Origin: an uncultured bacterium
GTDB taxonomy: Bacteria > Vulcanimicrobiota > Xenobia > Xenobiales > Xenobiaceae
Direction: 5' to 3'
NCBI GenBank assembly: GCA_934621605.1
Contig: CAKTUZ010000021.1
Coordinates: 1 to 56,389 of the forward strand
Length of the DNA stretch: 56,389 nucleotides
Shown: positions 16,157-23,482 of the stretch, in pieces
How the letters are laid out: each line of letters begins with the position of its first letter
Position numbering within the stretch: the stretch's first letter is position 1
Program-made: the position numbers and the translations under genes
Notes under the pieces: generated by a model
What the model saw: only the letters and a program-made list of their open reading frames with translations
What the model was told of the DNA's origin: nothing
Database searches by the model: none

Positions 16157-17062
16157 TTATTTTTCAAAAACAAAATGCTTGATTTTTCTGCTTATGGTTT
16201 CGGTTCCTGTACCCTTTTTATACGGTCTTATGTAAACAGTTTTGCCCGATTTATAATGTCTATAGTGCCCAGAAACATACCAAGAGCCAACATATTTTTT
16301 GCTTTGTTTGCTTTTTAGTAATGATTGCGTTTTTTTATCTTTGGTGACAAATCTAACGCCGTTTAATAATATATTACATTCTACACTTTTGCGTTGTTTA
16401 TACACTTTATTAGTAATATTTTTCTTTTTTTGATTTTTCGCTGTTTGTTGTCTTTTTCGATTAATTTCTTTCTTTTCTGGATATTCTAACAAAAAATTTA
16501 TATACGCCATTAAAACAAAAAATACGTATATATCTTTGCTTGCACAATCAAGCTCTTTGATGTATTTAGAGTCGATTATATTTGCGTTTATTTGTATTCC
16601 CCTGTCTACTGCATTAACAATAGCTGCGGAACTTATTTCGCAATTTTCAGAAATTTTTTTAAAATTAGTTGGAACAATTGAGCCAAAAAAACAATCTTTT
16701 TCTATTTCTGTGCTTAATAAATACGACCATACAATTGACGGATATTCAGCCCCACAAATGCTGATCGTGTCGCATGATGTGCAATTCAGATATTTCATAA
16801 ATTCTATAAAAATGTTTCCGTTTTCTTTAACCGAACACGAAAAAAACAATACAGAATCTGTATCTTTAATATATATGTAACCATTTTTTAAAAATGGTAT
16901 AAAATTCAATTTTATGTTCTGGTTTTGTATATTATTATACCAAACGTTTATTCTATCAAAAATAGTTTCTGATATCTCTATGCTGTCTAATTCGCTTTTT
17001 ATGTCCAAAAAAGATGTGCCCATTTCATGACGTTCTATCTCTATTTTTTTGTTGATTTTCAC
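16157..17062 (-). CDS. Large minus-strand hypothetical protein
   Basis: This 301-residue protein has a beta-rich N-terminal half, a lysine/arginine-rich linker near residues 200-225, and a C-terminal SWYVSGHYRHYKSGKTVYIRPYKKG segment. That last segment recurs at the C-terminus of phage and plasmid proteins of unknown role. Start ATG 17062 has only a weak ribosome site. It is the last gene of a minus-strand operon facing the antirepressor unit. Confidence 0.6.
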   Translation of the reverse strand: MKINKKIEIERHEMGTSFLDIKSELDSIEISETIFDRINVWYNNIQNQNIKLNFIPFLKNGYIYIKDTDSVLFFSCSVKENGNIFIEFMKYLNCTSCDTISICGAEYPSIVWSYLLSTEIEKDCFFGSIVPTNFKKISENCEISSAAIVNAVDRGIQINANIIDSKYIKELDCASKDIYVFFVLMAYINFLLEYPEKKEINRKRQQTAKNQKKKNITNKVYKQRKSVECNILLNGVRFVTKDKKTQSLLKSKQSKKYVGSWYVSGHYRHYKSGKTVYIRPYKKGTGTETISRKIKHFVFEK

Positions 17063-17083
17063 TTTTTTATACCTTTATAAACA

Positions 17084-17117
17084 TATGAGGAACAAAAACA
17101 TTACTTTGTTCCTCATA
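17084..17117 (-). terminator. Long perfect hairpin between minus-strand genes
   Basis: TATGAGGAACAAA (17084-17096) pairs perfectly over 13 bp with TTTGTTCCTCATA (17105-17117), loop 8 nt. No long T-run follows on either strand, so it may be a processing or attenuation hairpin rather than a full terminator. Confidence 0.55.
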
Positions 17118-17136
17118 CAACTCTATTTATTTACAA

Positions 17137-17448
17137 CTATTTTGATATAACAAGAAAAGTATCGTTTACATCATAGCTGTACTTATTTTTCGCAGCGGCA
17201 AGAATGCGCTCTTGATCTTCTTCATCTTCTGGATCTTCTTCCATACTGTCAAGCCAGTTTACATATTCAAAAACATTCATTTCGCAAAAACTGAACAAAT
17301 CAATGTTTTCATTCATGGCATTTTCTTCTTCTTCCTTTGTACTATCGGAAGTAAAGCCGTTTGCAGTGTCATAGGTTACGTTACCACATTCATAATCTAT
17401 GCATGTGTATTTCTTTTTATTTTCCTCTAAAAATTCTCTGATTGTCAT
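17137..17448 (-). CDS. Acidic hypothetical protein
   Basis: A 103-residue, strongly acidic protein (LDSMEEDPEDEEDQERIL). ATG 17448 follows GAGAGGTGC on the minus strand and is preferred over 17514. Acidic small phage proteins are sometimes DNA mimics or anti-defence factors, but nothing here proves that. Confidence 0.6.
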   Translation of the reverse strand: MTIREFLEENKKKYTCIDYECGNVTYDTANGFTSDSTKEEEENAMNENIDLFSFCEMNVFEYVNWLDSMEEDPEDEEDQERILAAAKNKYSYDVNDTFLVISK

Positions 17449-17514
17449 ATTTATTGCACCTCTCTTTTTAAAATTATAGCATTTTATGCATACACTGTAA
17501 ATAGTATATGTCAA

Positions 17515-17560
17515 AGGTAAGTCGGGGAATCGAACCCCGATAAACCGCCACGGCTTACCT
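17515..17560 (-). ncRNA. Short tRNA-like element (acceptor stem plus T-arm only)
   Basis: On the minus strand AGGTAAG and CTTACCT form a perfect 7-bp stem enclosing a 14-nt linker (CCG TGG CGG TTTAT) and a canonical T-arm: CGGGG, TTCGATT, CCCCG. D-arm and anticodon arm are absent; total 46 nt. It lies between two co-directional minus-strand genes. It cannot decode, but could be recognised by RNase P, EF-Tu or the CCA enzyme. Expression is not shown. Confidence 0.6.
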
Positions 17561-17566
17561 AAATAG

Positions 17567-17764
17567 TTAATTTTCTTTTACATACACTTTTATGAATCTC
17601 TTGTTTTTGCTCCACATATAGTTTTTTACAACTAAATTATCAAGCTCATTTGTCTTTTTACTCCCGTAATCAGGGCAAATCAATTTATTTTTTTCTCCGT
17701 AGATTTTCCAATCTACAAACATTGTATTGTCGTTAGCTCCCATGTATAAATCATATAATGTCAT
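17567..17764 (-). CDS. Small hypothetical protein
   Basis: A 65-residue protein with AGAAAGGATGG upstream on the minus strand. Basic C-terminus. Function unknown. Confidence 0.55.
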   Translation of the reverse strand: MTLYDLYMGANDNTMFVDWKIYGEKNKLICPDYGSKKTNELDNLVVKNYMWSKNKRFIKVYVKEN

Positions 17765-17779
17765 AAAAAACCATCCTTT

Positions 17780-17977
17780 CTATTCTGCGCAGATTTCAAA
17801 CACATCATTTTCAACGTGTTCAAAATCTATTTTTTCAAAAATACCGATCCCGTAAAAATCGGCTGTGAGAGTTTCAAAATGGTTGTACTCCCAGGCTATA
17901 TTTAATTTTTCCAATGCCTTTATAGCGTCGTTGTTTTTGCTTGTTTCCCATTTAAAAGTAATTCCTGTTCTTCTCAT
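17780..17977 (-). CDS. Small hypothetical protein, first gene of minus-strand operon
   Basis: A 65-residue protein (MRRTGITFKWETSKNNDAIKALEKL) following AAGGAGGTAAC on the minus strand. It starts the minus-strand operon driven by the promoter at 18008-18036. Function unknown. Confidence 0.6.
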   Translation of the reverse strand: MRRTGITFKWETSKNNDAIKALEKLNIAWEYNHFETLTADFYGIGIFEKIDFEHVENDVFEICAE

Positions 17978-18007
17978 TTTGTTACCTCCTTGTTTGTTGT
18001 TGAGATA

Positions 18008-18036
18008 ACTATAACATGTTATATATCATGCGTCAA
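18008..18036 (-). promoter_or_regulatory. Minus-strand promoter with operator in spacer
   Basis: On the minus strand TTGACG (18031-18036) and TATAGT (18008-18013) are 17 nt apart. The spacer contains AACATGTT within A/T-rich palindromic sequence, like the other RHH-type operators nearby. It would drive genes 17977 to 16157. Confidence 0.7.
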
Positions 18037-18049
18037 TACTTTTGTATAA

Positions 18050-18067
18050 CTTTTTATATAAATATTT
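18050..18067. promoter_or_regulatory. Palindromic operator-like site
   Basis: The 16-bp sequence ATATAAATATTTATAT is a perfect palindrome between the divergent promoters. It resembles the other TATATAAACAT-type sites and may bind the RHH regulators. Confidence 0.5.
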
Positions 18068-18103
18068 ATATCTACCTATTATATGCAGCGCAAATAATTG
18101 CAC

Positions 18104-18132
18104 TTGACTTTTTATATAAACATTTATATAAT
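18104..18132 (+). promoter_or_regulatory. Promoter of first RHH gene with overlapping operator
   Basis: TTGACT (18104-18109) and TATAAT (18127-18132) are 17 nt apart. TATATAAACATTTATATA (18113-18130) fills the spacer and touches the -10 box, which suggests autoregulation by the RHH protein at 18162. Confidence 0.75.
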
Positions 18133-18161
18133 GTATTTAAAAAGAAAGTGAGGTTTTAATT

Positions 18162-18344
18162 ATGGCAAAAACAGCAAATTATACACGCAAAGCAATAGAC
18201 AACTATCGGACAAAGTTTGATCTGGCACAGATCAGGCTGCCAAAGGGGACCAGAGAGAGAGCAAAAGCAAACGGCATTAATCTAAATGATGTCGCTGTAG
18301 ATGCAATTTTAAAAGAATTAGAAAAAAGTGAAAAAAACAGTTGA
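18162..18344 (+). CDS. Ribbon-helix-helix regulator (paralogue 1)
   Basis: This 60-residue protein begins MAKTANYTRKAIDNYRTKFD, has the strand LAQIRLPKGT and two short helices, as in Arc/CopG-type repressors. It shares its N-terminal 30 residues closely with the protein at 19341. Its own promoter and the next promoter (inside its 3' end) contain matching A/T-rich palindromes, so a repressor role is likely. Confidence 0.7.
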   Translation: MAKTANYTRKAIDNYRTKFDLAQIRLPKGTRERAKANGINLNDVAVDAILKELEKSEKNS

Positions 18345-18369
18345 CATGTTATATAAAATGTTATATATT
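18341..18369 (+). promoter_or_regulatory. Promoter with repeated operator half-sites
   Basis: TTGACA (18341-18346) and TATATT (18364-18369) are 17 nt apart. TGTTATATA occurs twice in and next to the spacer. It overlaps the stop of the RHH gene and would drive the gene at 18415. Confidence 0.75.
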
Positions 18370-18414
18370 ATAGTCAAGGAACAGGAAACAAGCAAAAGTA
18401 AAGGAGATAAAAAA

Positions 18415-18669
18415 ATGGAAAGAAAGATTGAAATCTTAGACTTGAGAAATGGTGACGTATTTATTAAATTTGGTGCAAATTATGCACACATCTATGCAAA
18501 ATGCGACAAACAGGAAATACTGGACTCACTGAAAGAGTTTGAAGACTGGGAAGAAGCACCCGAGCATTGGGACAGCAACGAAATCGAGCACTGGGAAGAA
18601 TGCTATGAGAGTGATACCACGGATTTGCTGACCGTGGAGGAACTGAAAGAAGAACTTGAAAACTGGTAA
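18415..18669 (+). CDS. Acidic hypothetical protein
   Basis: An 84-residue acidic protein (MERKIEILDLRNGDVFIKFG). ATG 18415 follows AAAGGAGAT; the ATG at 18328 lies upstream of the promoter and is excluded. Function unknown. Confidence 0.6.
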   Translation: MERKIEILDLRNGDVFIKFGANYAHIYAKCDKQEILDSLKEFEDWEEAPEHWDSNEIEHWEECYESDTTDLLTVEELKEELENW

Positions 18670-18687
18670 GAGAGAGGAGAAGGGAAC

Positions 18688-18984
18688 ATGAAAAGAGAAA
18701 TAATGCGTCTAGTTAATTCAGACGAGAAAGAAGCAAGAGTATACAGATTAAATAACATTTCTTTCTTGAGACGTTGGAACTATGACGGACTAGGAAACCG
18801 TGTGGATATCTTAGAACTTTTCTTTGATAACGTTAACGGCGTAAATTATTCCATTTATAATACAAGGATAAAATCCAGAGATTATGAAGGAATAATGCAG
18901 GAAATTGAAAAACTAACAGAAAAGTTTTTTAAAGAAGTAACAGAAAGAACCATAAAAGATTTAAAAGCAGGTTATAGTTGTTAA
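18688..18984 (+). CDS. Hypothetical protein
   Basis: A 98-residue protein following GAGGAGAAGGG. Its C-terminal half is helical and basic. It ends where an AP2-domain reading frame begins in another frame (see 18965). Confidence 0.55.
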   Translation: MKREIMRLVNSDEKEARVYRLNNISFLRRWNYDGLGNRVDILELFFDNVNGVNYSIYNTRIKSRDYEGIMQEIEKLTEKFFKEVTERTIKDLKAGYSC

Positions 18985-19201
18985 CAGTGGTGTTGCTAGT
19001 GTTTATTGGCATGCTAAAAGATGCAAATGGGTAGCACAAATTATATTTAGGGGGAAATATTATTATCTTGGTAGTTACGATAAAATAGAGGACGCCGCAG
19101 AAGCACGCAGAATTGCAGAAAACAAACTACATGGAGATTTTTTAAAATGGTATCATGGCGAATACTTAAAAGGACTGGAAAAAGAAGATAAGGAAGAATA
19201 A
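18965..19201 (+). pseudogene. AP2-like DNA-binding domain without a start codon
   Basis: The frame from 18965 encodes SGVASVYWHAKRCKWVAQI, GKYYYLGSYDKIEDAAEARRIAE and LHGDF, the pattern of AP2/integrase-type DNA-binding domains in phage homing nucleases and regulators. No ATG, GTG or TTG precedes the domain in frame and no good ribosome site is seen. It may be a decayed remnant or be reached by frameshift from the gene at 18688. Confidence 0.55.
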
Positions 19202-19202
19202 G

Positions 19203-19228
19203 AGCATCCGCCAGGGTGCTTTTTATTT
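19203..19228 (+). terminator. Intrinsic terminator
   Basis: AGCATCC (19203-19209) pairs with GGGTGCT (19214-19220) around GCCA, followed by TTTTATTT. Confidence 0.8.
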
Positions 19229-19237
19229 GCATTATAG

Positions 19238-19330
19238 TTGTAATATATAAAGACCTGTGTTATAGTAGTGTTTATATAAACATTATATATAAACATCTTA
19301 TATAAGCACTATATATAAACATCAAAGGAG
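19238..19330 (+). promoter_or_regulatory. Promoter and operator cluster of second RHH gene
   Basis: TTGTAA (19238-19243) and TATAGT (19261-19266) are 17 nt apart. Directly downstream lie TGTTTATATAAACA (19269-19282, perfect palindrome), a TATATATAAACAT half-site, CTTATATAAG (19297-19306, perfect palindrome) and another TATATATAAACAT. The sites match those at the first RHH gene. Confidence 0.7.
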
Positions 19331-19340
19331 GATAACTAGC

Positions 19341-19802
19341 ATGACAAGCAATTACACACGCAAAGCGATAGATAATTATCAAGCGAAATTTGACCGTACA
19401 TCTATACGGTTGCCAATGGGTACTATAGACAAAATAAAAGATAAATACCCGGATATAAGTATTAACCAGTATATTAATAATTTAATTAATCAAGATTTAA
19501 ACAAATCAGATTTACATAATAGTCTTGACTTATCAAATGTATCAGAATACCGTTCAAACGCCACAGAATCGCCTAGGACGAATGAAAATGAATTTGACGG
19601 TAAAATTATCGACAATGATATTAAAATTGATTCTAGGGCATTTAAGAAGCATATAACGACAGAACAGGAAGAAGCAGACAACCGCATGAGACTTTTGAAG
19701 CTACAGGAAGAGATAAACGCAAGGAAAGCATGTATTATTAAGCCTGTAGAGCAAGAGCCGACTCTAGCAGACATACAGATACCAGATAAACCACCGTTTT
19801 AA
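19341..19802 (+). CDS. Ribbon-helix-helix regulator (paralogue 2) with extended C-terminus
   Basis: This 153-residue protein starts with TSNYTRKAIDNYQAKFDRTSIRLPMGT, very like the RHH protein at 18162, then helices (ISINQYINNLINQDL). A charged 100-residue extension follows. It lies behind a cluster of palindromic operators, so it likely regulates itself and perhaps its paralogue. Confidence 0.7.
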   Translation: MTSNYTRKAIDNYQAKFDRTSIRLPMGTIDKIKDKYPDISINQYINNLINQDLNKSDLHNSLDLSNVSEYRSNATESPRTNENEFDGKIIDNDIKIDSRAFKKHITTEQEEADNRMRLLKLQEEINARKACIIKPVEQEPTLADIQIPDKPPF

Positions 19803-20400
19803 GCCTGTAAATGTTTCCAAATTTTAACCGTTGTTTCCATTTTGTATACATTTTGTATCCGTAGTATAGTATAGGTTAGGTTAGGATAGTATAGGTTATA
19901 TATATCGCGTATACGCGCGAGGTAACAAAAATTTTCCTGTTAAGAGCAAAACAGTTTTTAAATTTTGGATTTAAAGACAGATTTTACTTATCGGTTTAAA
20001 TTTCCATTTGCAAAACTATATAACCGTTTATCTAACCGATTAATTTACTGGATAATTTTAAAATTATCCATTGCATTTTTATTTATCATGCGATATCCTA
20101 CATATGCCGACGGGGGCTCTATATACACTCAAGGGTATAAATAATTAACAAATTTTACAGGTTAGGGGATTACTCCTAGCCTGTTTTTAGTGTATAAAAC
20201 AACGCGATTATGACCATTTTAAGCCCCTATAATTAATTTATATATAATATATAAATGTGTGTATAAATTATACCATACCTTTAGGCTATATATCCCACAG
20301 AGGTATATATTTATATATAATAATATTTTAATGCGTAATATGGTCAAAATTAATAAAATATTTTTTTGTAAAAACCTATTGCATTTTTACAAAATGTGAT
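19803..20400. other. Gene-free A/T-rich region with palindromes; possible origin
   Basis: No credible ORF is seen. It holds tandem ATAGGTTA-type repeats (19866-19900), the palindrome CGCGTATACGCG (19906-19917), a 22-bp perfect palindrome centred on TTTTAAAA (20049-20070), and TGACCAT (near 20211) matched by ATGGTCA (near 20340). Such repeats fit a replication origin or regulatory DNA. Evidence is structural only. Confidence 0.45.
20157..20189 (+). terminator. Strong intrinsic terminator in gene-free region
   Basis: ACAGGTTAGG (20157-20166) pairs with CCTAGCCTGT (20175-20184) with one G-T pair, followed by five T. No ORF lies just upstream, so it may end a non-coding transcript or the RHH transcript. 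Confidence 0.8.
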
Positions 20401-20402
20401 TT

Positions 20403-20556
20403 ATCGTAAATATAAGCTCATACGAGAGCTTTACGATTAAGATTTGTAGGACGGTTTACATAACCGTCCATTCTAAGGAATTGCCGAGAGCAAGGCGCAA
20501 AAACATATAGCATTTAAACAGTGCTAGTGTTTTTAGTTTTGTTTCTCGGCTTTTTT
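20403..20556 (+). ncRNA. Structured leader with terminator upstream of small terminase gene
   Basis: Three hairpins follow in order: ATCGTAAA/TTTACGAT with inner AGCTC/GAGCT (20403-20437); GGACGGTT/AACCGTCC with 5-nt loop (20449-20469); and GCCGAGA/TCTCGGC (20483-20550) enclosing AAAAACA/TGTTTTT and TAGCA/TGCTA stems, followed by six T. This is a small RNA or an attenuating leader for the gene at 20578. Confidence 0.55.
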
Positions 20557-20577
20557 ATTTTCTAAGGAGGTGTAAAC

Positions 20578-21186
20578 ATGGCAGATATTAAAGCTATAGA
20601 CCAGTCTAACTGTATAAGCATCGTTAAAGATATTATATCTAGATATTGCGCAGTAAACGATCTGGACGAGCATGACATACCCCCGCAGATCTGGAATGAT
20701 ATCATAGATGAGATTTACATAAATGTCTTTAAGGATAACACTATATTGCTTAAAGATATTCCTAGTCAATATAATCAATATAATCAAGATAAGGTATTAT
20801 ATGTATATAATTATATATACAAGAGGATATGTAATAATCATTGTCAAGAGGTTACTCTTAAAGGTTTTATAGATATGACAGGTATAGATAAACAGACTAT
20901 CTATAACTGGAAATCAAGTAACGACAGATTCGACTTACACGAAAAAATTATGGACGATAACGAGCAATCGTTAGAAGCTATGCTACATGACAAGCGTATA
21001 AATCCCATGAAAGTATTACCGTCATTAAATAAAAAACATGGATGGAATTTGCCGGGTGTCAGCAGGGAAAAGGCATCTGATACAGTTATACCATTGTCCA
21101 CACTGCCACAGCTTAATACAATTAATGGCACTATCGGACAGATACAGGACAGTAATCCAGCACTGGAAGATAAGGAAAACGGCTAG
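20578..21186 (+). CDS. HTH DNA-binding protein, possible terminase small subunit
   Basis: This 202-residue protein has a helix-turn-helix-like segment (GFIDMTGIDKQTIYNWKSSN, near 98-120) followed by RINPMKVLPSLNKKHGWNLPGVSREK, a pattern (NP..VL..LN...GWN.PG) seen in small Clostridia phage DNA-binding proteins near packaging genes. A small terminase role is plausible but unproven; terL lies 4.4 kb downstream, unusually far. Strong TAAGGAGGTG upstream. Confidence 0.5.
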   Translation: MADIKAIDQSNCISIVKDIISRYCAVNDLDEHDIPPQIWNDIIDEIYINVFKDNTILLKDIPSQYNQYNQDKVLYVYNYIYKRICNNHCQEVTLKGFIDMTGIDKQTIYNWKSSNDRFDLHEKIMDDNEQSLEAMLHDKRINPMKVLPSLNKKHGWNLPGVSREKASDTVIPLSTLPQLNTINGTIGQIQDSNPALEDKENG

Positions 21187-21404
21187 AATACAGTATTTAT
21201 AAGGGTTTCAAGGATTTATCAATGACATTAAAGAGTACGGAAAATTAATATTTTGCGAATAGTTAACATACGTTCGATTCACAGCATTGATCTAGCACAC
21301 AGGGGGAGGGGGTCGGAAGAACGGACGAGACAGCCCCTACTAAGTCAGCAAAACAACTCCATTGAATTTATTTTGTACCACAGTTAGAAAGGAGATAACC
21401 TGTT
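21187..21404 (+). other. Intergenic region with G-rich tract
   Basis: No gene is seen. It contains GGGGGAGGGGG (near 21302) next to the putative small terminase gene. Such G-rich tracts occur near packaging sites in some phages, so a cos or pac role is possible but not supported further. Confidence 0.3.
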
Positions 21405-22445
21405 ATGAATACATTGCAATCATTAATTGATAATGGAATAGGAGAATATAATGCTAAATCAATGATATCCAACTATTCATCAAAGATTAATAAAATGAAT
21501 GGTGTGTATATCATAACTGACATTACGTATGATTTTAATTCAAAGGGTCATGATGTAACCCTTAAATGTACAGAGTGTGACAGGGAAATCCATAGAATAA
21601 TGATTAATGGAAGAAATAAATGGAGTGAACTTATAAAAACCTGTCCATGCCAGAAAGAAAAGAAAATAAGAGATAGGGAAGCAATTCCTAAAAAAATTCC
21701 AAAAATAAAAAAGACCCCTGCTTTTAAAGTAGAACCTAAGCAAATTATAAAATTTGACGAAAGCTACATAGGAAAGAAAAACAATTTCTTAGAAGTTATT
21801 GGAATCAGCAGATTAGATAATGGACATAGATATTTTGTTTGCAAATGTGATTGTGGGAATATTAAAAATATTGAACCTGTGCATTGGGAACGTGGAATAA
21901 TTAAAAGCTGTGGTTGCATGCATGGTGAGCTAAATAGAATAGCTTCCACTAAGCATGGCTATAGTGGAGACAGGCTATATGTAGTTTATCTAGGAATGAA
22001 ACGCCGCTGTTTAAATGAAAAATCAGAAGAATATGAAAATTACGGTGGGCGTGGAATTAAAATTTGCCAAGAGTGGTTAGGAGAACGTGGATTTGAAAAT
22101 TTTCGTAAATGGGCAATACAAAATGGATATGATTATGATGCACCTAGAGGTCAATGTACAATAGATAGAATAGACGTAAACGGTAATTATGAACCTGATA
22201 ATTGCAGATGGACTGACTTAATTACTCAGGCAAATAATAAACGTCCTAGTTCAGAATGGAAACCACGGAAAATGCTTACATGGACGATTGATGGAGAAAC
22301 GAAGGCTAGGAAAGAATGGTGCAAAATTTATGGAATTGGAGTTGAAACTGTGCTGTATAGAATAAATCATAAGGGTATGACCGTTTTTGAAGCTCTCACA
22401 ACGCAAAAAGAAGCAAATGGAAGACCAAGGAAGTATGCTATATGA
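21405..22445 (+). CDS. Homing-endonuclease-like protein with zinc motif
   Basis: This 346-residue protein shares with the protein at 47942 the segments RYFVCKCDCGN...KSCGC (zinc-binding, near 145-175), YGGRGIKICQEWL, F..F..WA..NGY and TIDRIDVNGNYEPDNCRW. This family is found as solitary mobile genes in phages and is thought to be HNH-like or related. N-terminal CTECD...CPC may be a second zinc site. It interrupts the usual small-to-large terminase spacing. Confidence 0.6.
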   Translation: MNTLQSLIDNGIGEYNAKSMISNYSSKINKMNGVYIITDITYDFNSKGHDVTLKCTECDREIHRIMINGRNKWSELIKTCPCQKEKKIRDREAIPKKIPKIKKTPAFKVEPKQIIKFDESYIGKKNNFLEVIGISRLDNGHRYFVCKCDCGNIKNIEPVHWERGIIKSCGCMHGELNRIASTKHGYSGDRLYVVYLGMKRRCLNEKSEEYENYGGRGIKICQEWLGERGFENFRKWAIQNGYDYDAPRGQCTIDRIDVNGNYEPDNCRWTDLITQANNKRPSSEWKPRKMLTWTIDGETKARKEWCKIYGIGVETVLYRINHKGMTVFEALTTQKEANGRPRKYAI

Positions 22446-22600
22446 GAATGTCAACAGACCCAAAAGAAAACACAATCAAACTTAGGATAAATGATGATAT
22501 GAGAAATTATATTGAAAAGGCATCTAAAAGAAAAGGAAATTCAATTTCAGAGTATGTGAGAGAACTTATAGAAAAAGATATGAGGTCAAAACAATGTTAA
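22442..22600 (+). CDS. Small RHH-type protein
   Basis: A 52-residue protein with strand NTIKLRINDDM and helices YIEKASKRKGNSISEYVRELIEKDM, the Arc/CopG layout. Its start overlaps the preceding stop. It may be a DNA-binding regulator. Confidence 0.65.
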   Translation: MRMSTDPKENTIKLRINDDMRNYIEKASKRKGNSISEYVRELIEKDMRSKQC

Positions 22601-22764
22601 TCTTCGGTAAGCAAATCACAGATGAGTGTTCCCGATGCGGTCAAGTCTTAGAATGTGAATTGTTCCGGCAAGGGCACGGTATTAAATGTGACCGCCAGAA
22701 CATATCAAAGATGCTGGAATGCCAATTTGAACACAGGGAGAAGAGAGAAAATGCGAAAAAATAA
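22594..22764 (+). CDS. Small zinc-binding-type protein
   Basis: A 56-residue protein with CSRCGQ, CELF, KCDR and MLECQF cysteines. It overlaps the RHH gene by 7 nt. Probably binds zinc; role unknown. Confidence 0.5.
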   Translation: MLIFGKQITDECSRCGQVLECELFRQGHGIKCDRQNISKMLECQFEHREKRENAKK

Positions 22765-22791
22765 TTTTCTAAAAACAGAGGGGAGCACTTT

Positions 22792-23049
22792 ATGAAAAAT
22801 GTATCTGAAATGACTAGCTTTACAAGTGGAAATTCGGACAATGCAAAAGAAGCAGTACACGGACTTGATATTTTTACTAAAAACTGGTGCATGAACTGTG
22901 AAGAAACGGAAAAACAAAAAGATTTGGTATTTAGATGTTCTGAATGTCAATTTAAGACAGAAGATGGAAAATGCTTAGTAAAAGTATTTGCTAATAATCA
23001 TAAGCATGATTATCCATTAAAATATTTTGGAAGCATGGGAGAACATTAA
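22792..23049 (+). CDS. Cysteine-containing hypothetical protein
   Basis: An 85-residue protein with WCMNCEE, RCSECQF and GKCL cysteines, likely a zinc or cluster-binding small protein. AGAGGGGAG upstream. Confidence 0.55.
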   Translation: MKNVSEMTSFTSGNSDNAKEAVHGLDIFTKNWCMNCEETEKQKDLVFRCSECQFKTEDGKCLVKVFANNHKHDYPLKYFGSMGEH

Positions 23050-23051
23050 AC

Positions 23052-23267
23052 ATGGCAAACAATGTAAACCATCCAACTCACTACGCAACAGGTCAGTACG
23101 AATGCATAGACGCGATGATAGAAACACAGGGCATAGAAGCAACTAAGAGTTTTTGCCTGTGCAATGCATTTAAGTATTTGTGGCGGCACAATGGCAAGAA
23201 CGGACTGGAAGATATCAAGAAAAGTAAATGGTATCTGGATAAATACATAGAACTGGCAGAAAGGTAG
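23052..23267 (+). CDS. DUF3310 family protein
   Basis: This 71-residue protein has the hallmark NHPTHYATGQYECIDAMI and FKYLWRHNGKNGLEDIKKSKWYLDK of DUF3310 proteins, which are common in phages. Their role is not established; they may be linked to nucleotide metabolism. Confidence 0.88.
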   Translation: MANNVNHPTHYATGQYECIDAMIETQGIEATKSFCLCNAFKYLWRHNGKNGLEDIKKSKWYLDKYIELAER

Positions 23268-23293
23268 ACTTAAAAAATATCTGGAGGATAAAT

Positions 23294-23482
23294 ATGCTTA
23301 AAATATCAGAATGCCACAGCAACAATCTATGTATTGACTGTAATAACTGTGAATGTAGCCACTGTGGAGATATAGCAGCTGATTGTCCAAAATATCCTTG
23401 TGATAATGACGTAATACTGGACTGCAATCACTGCGAGTTTATCAAAGACTTTCAAAAAGAATACAGAAAATCATCTAGGTAA
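23294..23482 (+). CDS. Small cysteine-rich protein
   Basis: A 62-residue protein with more than ten cysteines (CHSNNLCIDCNNCECSHCG). It likely binds zinc or an iron-sulphur cluster. Its stop codon overlaps the 5' end of a tRNA-like element. Good CTGGAGG upstream. Confidence 0.6.
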   Translation: MLKISECHSNNLCIDCNNCECSHCGDIAADCPKYPCDNDVILDCNHCEFIKDFQKEYRKSSR

